Shown here piece by piece: positions 16,223 through 23,406 of a stretch of DNA of 64,000 bases. The notes below the pieces were generated by a model. It made no database searches. It saw only the letters and a list, made by a program, of their open reading frames with translations, and was not told the origin of the DNA. A program made the translations under genes and the position numbers. Positions within the stretch are counted from its first letter, which is position 1, and the number at the start of each line of letters is the position of its first letter. Source of the DNA: Pseudomonas viridiflava (GTDB lineage Bacteria; Pseudomonadota; Gammaproteobacteria; Pseudomonadales; Pseudomonadaceae); the NCBI RefSeq assembly GCF_900590885.1, contig NZ_UUON01000051.1, positions 558,001 through 622,000 of the forward strand, read 5' to 3'.

Positions 16223-17140
16223 GTGAGTGAAACGCCTCAGCAACAAAGTCAGTTCATAAACCATTCTGAGTTGCTGATTTGGTTTGAGCAACACACCGGA
16301 CAAGTACTTACCTGGGAACAACTTCAGCAAGCTCCAAGTACCGTTACGATCTCAGCCAAGGGTATCTACAAGCCAAAGGAGTTCGTTTACGCACTCTCGA
16401 TTAGCCAGAGGCTAGAAAGTCCCTATAGCGATCAAAAGCCTGTTTATCAAGAAAACGGAAGCTGGCACTACTCCTACGCTCAAGAGGAAACCCGGCGTGG
16501 TGATTCCGCTAATCTGTTTACTAACCAGGGGCTAAAAAAGTGCATGGATGATGGAGTGCCTGTCGCAGTTCTAGTGCAGCTTTCAATGAAACCTAAAGTA
16601 ACGACATACCAGATTCTAGGGCTGGCTAAGGTTATCTCGTGGAGGGACGGTTTTTTTACCCTTGAGAGCACCACGTTGGCGGAAGATGGCATCACGGCAA
16701 GCCCTGCTACTGATGACTCACCCACCTATTCGCCAACAGGAGCAGGAGATAATCGCGAACGCACACTCAGGGATATCACTAAACGTCAGGGGCAGGGAGC
16801 GTTTCGAAGTGGATTGCTTACCGCCTACGAAGGACGCTGCGCCATTACTGGTTCCGCAGTTAAGCAGGTGCTGGAAGCTGCGCACATTACCCCCTATTTA
16901 GGGCCAGAAACTAATCATATTAGTAACGGGCTCCTACTGCGCAGCGATCTACACACGCTATGGGACAAAGGCTTGATCTATCTTTGCGAAGATCTCAAAT
17001 TGCAACTCAAACCGAGTCTTGAAACCTCTGAGTATTTCGATCTAGCGGGCGAGAAAATCAGGGCCAGAACGAGCGATGCTCCGGGGTTGTCCATGGATGC
17101 AATCCGGGCACATCGAGAATGGTGTTGCAGAACCGATTGA
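16223..17140 (+). CDS. SRA-like/HNH endonuclease (predicted modification-dependent restriction enzyme)
   Basis: A 305-residue protein. The C-terminal domain (about 195-275) is an HNH_2-type nuclease: GAFRSGLLTAYEGRCAITG, then LEAAHITPYLG and ISNGLLLRSDLHTLWDKGLI, with the usual His, Asn and His ligands. The region before it (PVYQENGSWHYSYAQEE ... NQGLKKCMDDGVPVAVLVQLS ... YQILGLAKV) follows the pattern of SRA/YDG domains that flip modified cytosine. Together they predict a type IV enzyme cutting 5-methyl- or hydroxymethylcytosine DNA. The GTG at 16223 was chosen because GGAG lies 9 bp upstream; a GTG at 16208 has none. Confidence 0.72.
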   Translation: MSETPQQQSQFINHSELLIWFEQHTGQVLTWEQLQQAPSTVTISAKGIYKPKEFVYALSISQRLESPYSDQKPVYQENGSWHYSYAQEETRRGDSANLFTNQGLKKCMDDGVPVAVLVQLSMKPKVTTYQILGLAKVISWRDGFFTLESTTLAEDGITASPATDDSPTYSPTGAGDNRERTLRDITKRQGQGAFRSGLLTAYEGRCAITGSAVKQVLEAAHITPYLGPETNHISNGLLLRSDLHTLWDKGLIYLCEDLKLQLKPSLETSEYFDLAGEKIRARTSDAPGLSMDAIRAHREWCCRTD

Positions 17141-17198
17141 GTCCAGTAATGGATTCTATCTTAGGTCCAGTGGCGCTGGCGTAGTCTCTAGCGTCTGC

Positions 17199-17278
17199 TT
17201 TTGGCCGATTTCTGCCTGTCGCGAAGGGCTGAAAATGGCCGATCGTGGCCCTTCGCGACAGGCCGCGATCGGCCAAAA
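17199..17278. repeat. Imperfect inverted repeat (extragenic hairpin element)
   Basis: Two 31-bp arms (17199-17229 and 17248-17278) match at 28 of 31 positions and enclose an 18-base loop. The arm contains TTTTGGCCGAT and CCTGTCGCGAAGGGC. Parts of the same sequence (GGCCGATT, GATCGGCCAAAA) appear near 11613, 15010 and 21716, so it is a dispersed extragenic repeat. It may end the transcript of the HNH gene. Confidence 0.75.
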
Positions 17279-17407
17279 TCTGATAGTGATAGAAAAATAA
17301 ATCTGTCGCCTTTCGATCGTCTTTTTTGGCTGCGGGTTGTCAGCAGTGGCAATTGCGGGCAACGTTGTACCGCTCGGTTATCACGACTTTAAAAATAAGG
17401 ATGGATC

Positions 17408-18172
17408 ATGAAACTCAAGGAATGGGCTCAACTCGAGGCCCTTTATAAAATCAGTCGTAAACAACCCAATAAATACATATTCAAACTCCACAATGCTCGC
17501 AAGTTATGGCCGATGTGGTCAGCTGTAGGGTCAACCGCATTGCTTTTTGTGTTCGCAATGTTCGGTATCAAGAACCCTACGCTGATTCCTTACACCTACA
17601 TGGCACTGGCTCCTTGGGCTCTTCTGCTCTATGTCACGCGTCTTAAAGCATTGCGCATGGTTTACCCGCAGCAGTTTGCAGATCACGCGATTGACCACCA
17701 GCCGAGCCTGGAACGGGAAAACACCCTTTGTTATGCCTTCTTTCTGGAGGGATTGCGCAAGGAGGGCTACACGGTAGAGAAACTACGCGAGTTGTCAGCT
17801 TATGCGGGCCTGACCGGAAAACCCGCCAGACCTGCTTTATCCCAGAACCTAAGTTTCGCCTCTCTGATCGCCCTGATGATCGCGTTATGCACGGAAATTA
17901 TTAAAGCCACGCCTTTGTTCACATGGGGCAAGGGCTCGGTGATCGTGGTGCTGGGTATGGGCGCACTGTTCTTGAACTGGCTGGTACTGGACGGTATTCG
18001 CAGCGTTTCCTATGAGCGGATGTGCATAGCACGCTATGTCGAAATGGCCGTTTTCGACTTGGATGAACTTCTTGATAAGACCGCCTATGTATCTGTGGAG
18101 CAGCAGCTACCGGCGGTGTTGAGCATCGCAGAACGAGACGGTAGCGTCAGCTCTGTCGCTGATTTGTCCTAG
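17408..18172 (+). CDS. Four-helix membrane protein of unknown function
   Basis: A 254-residue protein with AAGGATG upstream of the ATG. Hydrophobic segments occur as two pairs: about 34-52 and 59-78 (WSAVGSTALLFVFAMFG, YTYMALAPWALLLYV), then about 148-165 and 178-196. Between the pairs is a cytoplasmic-looking domain (HQPSLERENTLCYAFFLEGLRKEGYTVEKLREL). A C-terminal soluble tail has many acidic residues. No family was recognised. It stands among defence genes and could be a membrane effector, but nothing in its sequence proves that. Confidence 0.6.
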   Translation: MKLKEWAQLEALYKISRKQPNKYIFKLHNARKLWPMWSAVGSTALLFVFAMFGIKNPTLIPYTYMALAPWALLLYVTRLKALRMVYPQQFADHAIDHQPSLERENTLCYAFFLEGLRKEGYTVEKLRELSAYAGLTGKPARPALSQNLSFASLIALMIALCTEIIKATPLFTWGKGSVIVVLGMGALFLNWLVLDGIRSVSYERMCIARYVEMAVFDLDELLDKTAYVSVEQQLPAVLSIAERDGSVSSVADLS

Positions 18173-18259
18173 CCTTTTGGCTGCGAGGTAGATGCAGCCC
18201 TTTCAAGGTATTTAGGTAGAACAGGCACCAAGTAACCTGTGGCGAGCGGGCTTGTCCCG

Positions 18260-18349
18260 CGTTGGGTTGCGAAGCAGCCCCAAAACCAGCAGTCGAAGAG
18301 TGCCTGACTCACCGCATTCTTTCTTTTGGGTTCGCTTCGCAACCCAACG
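18260..18349. repeat. REP-like inverted repeat
   Basis: CGTTGGGTTGCGAAGC (18260-18275) and its exact complement (18334-18349) are 58 bases apart. The preceding GTGGCGAGCGGGCTTGTCCC is typical of Pseudomonas extragenic palindromes. A 104-codon plus-strand frame across this element is not a gene. The rest of 18173-18572 shows nothing else. Confidence 0.7.
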
Positions 18350-18572
18350 AAAAGGGAGCAGATTTATTTAGCGCTCCTCAGGCCGCTCAAACTATCGGGC
18401 GGCATGCTTCTGATTCAGATGCTAGCTTGGTCATGCGGAGCCCCAACTCTGCCAAGTCATATTCTTATGAGCACCGGGGGGCACTGACTCCAAATGAGTG
18501 CAGCGTTTTGTTTATGCGTTTGGCCCCAAGCCGCCATTCGCAGTCTTCAATATCTGATGGGGGGAAACAGCA

Positions 18573-21500
18573 ATGAACCGTGGTGCGACATGGGGGAAAT
18601 GGGATCTCCACATTCATACGCCAGCGTCGTATGAGTGGAGAGGCGGAAAACGGTTAAGAGACATAACGTCCGATGAGGAACGCCAAAACCTGCTCAAAGA
18701 GGTGGTCGAAGGCATCAATGCGAGTGGTTGCGTAGCCGTCGCGGTCATGGACTATTGGACCTTTGATGGCGTTAAGGCCTTACGTGCATATCTCAAGCGA
18801 CCTGATGCAGTGAAGTGCAACGCAACGATTTTCCCTGGCATTGAGCTTCGTATGGTGTCGCCAGGGGACTTCCGCCTGAACATGCATGCTGTACTCAATC
18901 CCGATTTGAGCGATGACAAACTCGATGCTTTCAAGACCCAGCTAAAGCTTTCGATCAGCGGGAAGCCCCTGACAGATGGATATCTCATTGAGTGGGCTCG
19001 AAACCACATCTCCGCTGAGCGCATCGAAAAGCTGGGGATGAAAAAGGAGGGGATTATTAACTCGGAGGCTGTTGCCCTTGAGGCCGCCTCTAAAACCGCT
19101 GAGGTGCTCCCCGATTCTGTTGGCGAAGCTCTGAGGATCCTTGGCGAGCGTGACGCAGTTTTGTTCGTACCGTTTGATACGAGCGATGGCGTCACGAAAA
19201 TTAGATTCCGTGAGCACTATTCCTTTCCTCGCGAAGCACTCGCGATGGAGGCCATTTTCGAGGTTTCTTCGCTCAAAACTCGCGATGCTTTTGTCGGCAT
19301 CAAGACTGCGGAAAATGAAGGCTTCTTCGACGAGTTCATGGAAGCAATCAAGCATCCAAAGCTCGCGGTTCGCGGGAGCGACGCCCACAAAATTTCTGAA
19401 TACGGTGTTTTCCCCTCAGGTAAATCGACCTGGATCAAGGCCAGTCCGACATTTGCGGGGCTTCTCCAAGCATGCAGAGAGCCTGGAAACCGCTCCTACA
19501 TCGGTTCCCGCCCACCAAAGCTGGACTTCGTAGACAGAAACCCTCACTTGTTCCTGAAAACCATCCGAGTGCGGAAGAAGACTGGAGCACCTGAACCAGG
19601 AGCATGGTTTGATCCAACAGAGCTCCCGCTAAACCAAGACCTGGTGGCACTTGTCGGTCGAAAGGGCAGCGGCAAGAGTGCATTGGCGGATGTAATCGGC
19701 ATGCTGGGAGACACCCCTAACGGGCGGTACTTTTCCTTCCTCTCAGACCAGAGATTCAGACTGTCCAAGGACAACAAGGCCAGTTCGTTCGAGGCTCAGC
19801 TCGAATGGGTGCAGGACACAAAGGAGTTGGAGTGGCGCACGCTTTCTGAGGCTCGACTCAGTAGCTCAGTTGCTCGAGTGAAGTACCTACCGCAGCGCTA
19901 TTTTGAAGAGCTCTGCAATGATCACGTTCGCGGTGACGACAGTCTTCTGCAGAGTGAACTGCGCACAGTCATTTTCTCGCATATCCCGTCGGAAGAACGA
20001 AAAGGTGCAGCGACGCTTGAGGAGCTGATTCGCTTACGGACGGATATCATCAGCAGCGAGACCAGCAGCCAACAAACGACGCTTACGGCGCTCAATGCAC
20101 GCATCCTTGAACTGACCAGCCAAGTTGATCCTGCAGCCAAACTGCGTGCTCGGGAAGAGTTGAAACTTTCTTTGCTAGCCCTTCGGGCGCTCTACGATAA
20201 CAAGCCGGCAGAACCGATTGAGCCTCAGTCCGACAACGCCGAAGCCCAGAAAATCTCACAGCGTATTTCGGAGATCCAGAACGCTATCGATGAACTGAAG
20301 GACAAGGAAGGCACTGCTAGATCCACCGTGGATTCTCTGCGGTCGAGAAAGCGTGACATTGCTGATTCCATTGAACGTATTCAGTCCTTTGAAAGGACCA
20401 GTAAAGCCGCGATCGCAGAGCTGGCAACCCGATTGGCGCCCCTTGGTATTGACGCTGAAAAGGTGATCAAACTCACCATTGATCTGAAGTCACTGCAAGA
20501 CCTCACAACCGCCACCGCGGGTGAAATTGTCGACCAGGAAGCTTTGCTGAATCTCGACCTCCCAACGTCCCACGCAGCCCAGCTTGCTGAAAGGGAAAAA
20601 GAGCTTCGGATGGAGAAGGAGAAGCTCGAGGGGCCACTCCTTGCTTACCAAGAAGAACTGGCGGTGCTGAGAAGCTGGAACGAAGAATGGGCTTCAGCTG
20701 TAGGTACCGTAGAGACGGACGGCAGCTTCAGAAATCTCTGGTTCAAAGTTAAGAGCTTTGCTGCTCGCCGTACCGAGCTACAGGTACTTCAGGCACAACG
20801 AGTAGAAGTTTCCGTTTCCATCTTGGAGGGTCTCCAGCGCCGCGCAGCAGTACTGCGCGAACTTTTCGCTCCTGTTCAGTCGCTAATCGATGGCGAGCCC
20901 GCCATACGGGAGGCGCTGGGAGTACAGTTCTCTGTCCGCTTCTCTTTCGATGCTTTCGCCACCCGGCTGTTCGACTACATCAAACAGAGCTCTGGTTCAT
21001 TTGTGGGCGTAGAGGAATCGAAAGCGTACGCCCTCAGCCTTGTAGCAAAATACGACCTTAGCGATCCTAAAGGACTACGGGCTTTCCTTGCCGAGGCTGA
21101 TACGGCCCTGAACTTTGACATTCGCGGCAACACCCAACGCCCCGTACCCCTTTCCTCAATCCTTCGATCAGACCGGACTCCCGCGGATCTATATGACTTC
21201 CTATACGGACTGAGCTACTTCGATTTGAGCTATGGACTGATGCTCGGCAGCGTAGAGTTGGAGCGTCTATCTCCAGGTCAGCGTGGTGCGCTGTTGCTGA
21301 TTTTCTATTTGCTGGTCGATAGGGAACGTATCCCCATTATTCTTGACCAGCCCGAGGAGAACCTAGACAACGAGACCGTCTACAACCTGCTAGTAGGGGT
21401 AATCAACAGGGCGAAGCAACATCGCCAAGTGGTAATGGTCACTCACAACGCAAACCTGGCAGTCGCCTGTGATGCCGAGCAAGTCATTGTGTGCACCATG

Positions 21501-21632
21501 GAGCGCGACGGCAGCAATCGCATCAAGTACGACGCCGGCTCAATTGAGGAGCTCCACCTCAATCAGTCTGTGGTCAATATCTTGGAAGGGACAAAACCGG
21601 CATTTGAAAACAGGCGCAGAAAGTACGTTTAA
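18573..21632 (+). CDS. PHP-domain/SMC-like ATPase (TrlF family; Ppl-type defence architecture)
   Basis: A 1019-residue protein. Residues 1-320 form a PHP phosphoesterase domain with HIH (13-15) in WDLHIHTPASY, EGINASGCVAVAVMDY, a FPGIEL segment and RGSDAHKISEYG as later metal ligands. From about 345 an ABC/SMC-type ATPase starts: Walker A in LVGRKGSGKSALAD (about 362), a long coiled coil (about 470-760), signature-like LSPGQRGALLLIF, Walker B IPIILDQPEENLD (about 922) and the switch histidine in VVMVTHN. This PHP-plus-ATPase layout is that of TrlF-family proteins and of the single-gene Ppl defence system. GGGGGAAA precedes the ATG. Expected role: nucleotide- or DNA-sensing ATPase driving a nucleic-acid phosphoesterase. 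Confidence 0.85.
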   Translation: MNRGATWGKWDLHIHTPASYEWRGGKRLRDITSDEERQNLLKEVVEGINASGCVAVAVMDYWTFDGVKALRAYLKRPDAVKCNATIFPGIELRMVSPGDFRLNMHAVLNPDLSDDKLDAFKTQLKLSISGKPLTDGYLIEWARNHISAERIEKLGMKKEGIINSEAVALEAASKTAEVLPDSVGEALRILGERDAVLFVPFDTSDGVTKIRFREHYSFPREALAMEAIFEVSSLKTRDAFVGIKTAENEGFFDEFMEAIKHPKLAVRGSDAHKISEYGVFPSGKSTWIKASPTFAGLLQACREPGNRSYIGSRPPKLDFVDRNPHLFLKTIRVRKKTGAPEPGAWFDPTELPLNQDLVALVGRKGSGKSALADVIGMLGDTPNGRYFSFLSDQRFRLSKDNKASSFEAQLEWVQDTKELEWRTLSEARLSSSVARVKYLPQRYFEELCNDHVRGDDSLLQSELRTVIFSHIPSEERKGAATLEELIRLRTDIISSETSSQQTTLTALNARILELTSQVDPAAKLRAREELKLSLLALRALYDNKPAEPIEPQSDNAEAQKISQRISEIQNAIDELKDKEGTARSTVDSLRSRKRDIADSIERIQSFERTSKAAIAELATRLAPLGIDAEKVIKLTIDLKSLQDLTTATAGEIVDQEALLNLDLPTSHAAQLAEREKELRMEKEKLEGPLLAYQEELAVLRSWNEEWASAVGTVETDGSFRNLWFKVKSFAARRTELQVLQAQRVEVSVSILEGLQRRAAVLRELFAPVQSLIDGEPAIREALGVQFSVRFSFDAFATRLFDYIKQSSGSFVGVEESKAYALSLVAKYDLSDPKGLRAFLAEADTALNFDIRGNTQRPVPLSSILRSDRTPADLYDFLYGLSYFDLSYGLMLGSVELERLSPGQRGALLLIFYLLVDRERIPIILDQPEENLDNETVYNLLVGVINRAKQHRQVVMVTHNANLAVACDAEQVIVCTMERDGSNRIKYDAGSIEELHLNQSVVNILEGTKPAFENRRRKYV

Positions 21633-21721
21633 GGCTGTGACGGGGGCGCACAGCATGAGCCGAGGGCATTGATCATTGCGGAGCAGCGCGTGTAGCTACT
21701 TCGACCGGCCGCTTCTGGCCG

Positions 21722-21897
21722 ATTCTGTTGAAAAAGTCGGTTCTCCCAAAACACTGGAATATTGATGGATGAAAACACCCCTGTTGCACGCTGCTACGTT
21801 AAATCCGAGCTTTGAACCTTCTGCCAAAAACTCAGATTTCAATCTCAGACGCGTGCTTTTTTGGTGTGGAATTCAAAGCCGACTTTTTCAACAGAAT
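21722..21897. mobile_element. MITE-like element (176 bp, non-coding)
   Basis: Perfect 19-bp terminal inverted repeats, ATTCTGTTGAAAAAGTCGG and its complement, bound 138 bp of non-coding DNA. GGCC occurs on both flanks (…TGGCCG and TTGGCC…). A non-autonomous miniature of an IS with these ends is the likely origin. No transposase is present. The IS family cannot be named with certainty. Confidence 0.7.
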
Positions 21898-21986
21898 TGG
21901 CCGCTTACTGCCCTTCATTGCTGACTACGTTTTTGGGTGAGCTCAGTCGATTAGGTGTGTGGGGAGGCTAAGCTATTGACTCGGAA

Positions 21987-22006
21987 TGCCACAAATTTGC
22001 CACACT
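21987..22006 (+). repeat. Right copy of the 20-bp island-end repeat
   Basis: Identical to 3950-3969 and in the same orientation, with two TGCCACA units. It lies 107 bp inside the right core repeat. See the left copy for the arm-site interpretation. Confidence 0.6.
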
Positions 22007-22112
22007 CGCCTCGCTAATCGGGGCGAAAACCCACTAACCCCAGCTACTACAACCCTTTGATTTCCTGGCTAATCAGCGCTAACGTATTGATTCTAAACGT
22101 CGACTTTTAGGA

Positions 22113-22150
22113 CTCCGAAGGCAGGGGTCGTGGGTTCGAATCCCGCCGGG
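22113..22150 (+). repeat. attR core repeat (tRNA-Arg 3' fragment)
   Basis: A 38-bp perfect copy of the tRNA-Arg segment 3834-3871. Immediately after it the fragment has GCACCA where the intact tRNA has TGCACCA, a one-base loss in the non-functional copy. It marks the right end of the island. Confidence 0.92.
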
Positions 22151-22166
22151 GCACCAGATACAGATG

Positions 22167-22200
22167 AAAAAGCCCCAGGTCTTTCGACCTGGGGCTTTTT
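22167..22200 (+). terminator. Original tRNA-Arg terminator, displaced by the island
   Basis: An 11-bp perfect stem AGCCCCAGGTC/GACCTGGGGCT with a TTTC loop and T-run lies 10 bases after the tRNA-fragment CCA. Before integration it would have ended the tRNA transcript. It now lies 18.3 kb from the tRNA. Confidence 0.85.
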
Positions 22201-22277
22201 CGTTTTTTTGCGCCACCGCCCCGCAACCCACTGGTGGCGCACAGATCTCGCAACCCATCCCACCCAGCACTCCCAAG

Positions 22278-22670
22278 CTACAACACTTGCAAATACCGCC
22301 CCAGATCCCCCGCGCTCACGGGTTGCCTGGCCATCCCCAGCAATGGGATGCGGTGGGCCTTGGCCCAGGCAAATACGCGCGGTTGGTCGGCGAACGCAAA
22401 GTCGCCCAATAGTAAAAAGCGCTTTATCCGGCAACCCTGATTCAAGCTTCTGAGGTGGCATTTATCGGCGGTGCTTATCTTGAAACCGTCGACGATAAAG
22501 CAATCGATCCTTTTGGTTTTGGCCATGGCGTTCAGTACATCGTCCATGGATGCGCACAAGCCGATCCGGAAATACCCGGCTTCATTTAACAACGCACTGT
22601 AGTTGAGCAGGACACCGGCGTGGCGGCACAGCACCATGATGTTTTTCTGCTTGACCCTCTTGCCGCTCAT
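22278..22670 (-). CDS. Degenerate receiver-like protein
   Basis: A 130-residue protein with a CheY-like layout: IMVLCRHAGVLLNYSALLNEAGY at the N terminus, an aspartate at the expected phospho-site (IDCFIVDGFKI), and a final helix. The conserved acidic pair after beta-1 is missing, and the conserved Lys-Pro is replaced by Arg-Gln-Pro (MARQPVSAGDL), so phosphorylation control is doubtful. It follows rcsB on the same strand by 86 bp and may be part of that regulatory locus. The ATG at 22670 is used; an internal ATG 11 codons later is also possible. Confidence 0.6.
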   Translation of the reverse strand: MSGKRVKQKNIMVLCRHAGVLLNYSALLNEAGYFRIGLCASMDDVLNAMAKTKRIDCFIVDGFKISTADKCHLRSLNQGCRIKRFLLLGDFAFADQPRVFAWAKAHRIPLLGMARQPVSAGDLGRYLQVL

Positions 22671-22756
22671 ATTGACGATCCATAGCCCTAAATGAGGGCA
22701 TGATCGAAGGTGCGCTTGCCGCCGGCCATCAGGCAGTTCTTAAAAGTTGACGTGTC

Positions 22757-23404
22757 TTATTGAAACTTCCCCGCATTTACACAGTAAGTCACCAGGGCCT
22801 GGTCGGTACTTACCTCAAGCTTGCGCATCGCTGAGACCTTTTGCGCGCTGACGGTCTTGCTGCTGCGATTAACCATGCGCGCAATGTCTGTGACGCTGTG
22901 GCCGGCCACGAACAGGCGCAGCACTTCCATCTCTCGCAGGGACAAGCTGGCAAAGCGCTCGTTGATCTGCTGCTGATTGTGGATAACCGAAGTGGCTTCC
23001 TGCACAGGGCTCTGGTAATTGCGGCGCAAGGCGAGGGCGTTCAGGGCGTTTTCAATTTCTTCGTGCAAGTGGTTTTTTTGAATGACCCCCATCACCCCCA
23101 ATTCATGCAGGCGTGACACGATCAAATTGTTCGACATCATGGTCAGCACCAGGATCTGTGTGTCGACAAACCTTCGGGTGAGGTACTCGATCAGTTTGAG
23201 GCCATCACCGAATGTCGAATCGCCGGGCATGTGAAAATCGGTAATGACCACGTCCGGTTTTTCGCTCTGAAGCCTGTCGATCAATTGGCTGGAACTGGTC
23301 GCTTCACCCACCACTTCAAAACGAGCATCGCGCTGGATAACTTCACGCACGCCGAGCAGCACGATGGGATGATCGTCCGCAATCACTACCTTGATTTTTT
23401 TCAT
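22757..23404 (-). CDS. rcsB: RcsB-like LuxR-type response regulator
   Basis: A 215-residue NarL/FixJ-type regulator. The receiver (1-125) has the acidic pair in VVIADDHPIVLLG, phospho-Asp in VVITDFHMPGDST and Lys in VIQKNHLHEEI. A LuxR-type helix-turn-helix occupies 148-210 (LSLREMEVLRLFVAGHSVTDIARMVNRSSKTVSAQKVSAMRKL). It is encoded 2 bp after the hybrid kinase RcsC, so the two are a cognate pair. In P. aeruginosa the equivalents (RcsB of the cupD locus, RocA1 of cupC) activate a nearby fimbrial operon, and the same is expected here. Confidence 0.85.
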   Translation of the reverse strand: MKKIKVVIADDHPIVLLGVREVIQRDARFEVVGEATSSSQLIDRLQSEKPDVVITDFHMPGDSTFGDGLKLIEYLTRRFVDTQILVLTMMSNNLIVSRLHELGVMGVIQKNHLHEEIENALNALALRRNYQSPVQEATSVIHNQQQINERFASLSLREMEVLRLFVAGHSVTDIARMVNRSSKTVSAQKVSAMRKLEVSTDQALVTYCVNAGKFQ

Positions 23405-23406
23405 GT

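Larger units (their letters stand above)
3834..22150. mobile_element. tRNA-Arg-integrated mobilizable defence island
   Basis: The element is delimited by a 38-bp perfect direct repeat, one copy in the 3' part of tRNA-Arg and one at 22113-22150. An integrase lies next to the tRNA. Between the repeats lie small regulators, a replication-like protein, a MobC-like protein and several defence gene families. Base composition is lower in GC than the flanks over much of it, most visibly in the retron genes. No relaxase, type IV secretion, capsid or tail genes are seen, so it is a mobilizable rather than self-transmissible element, or a decayed one. Confidence 0.9.

Noticed and set aside
18262..18576. 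A 104-codon frame ahead of the PHP-ATPase gene
   Set aside because: It reads through a REP-like inverted repeat and has no ribosome site.
3834..22150. Classification as a prophage
   Set aside because: There are no capsid, tail, terminase or lysis genes; replication-like and regulator genes alone are not enough.
22079..22461. Minus-strand frames with CPGGIRTHDPCLRSPKS and AGFEPTTPAFG near attR
   Set aside because: They are antisense readings of the tRNA fragment and its terminator.
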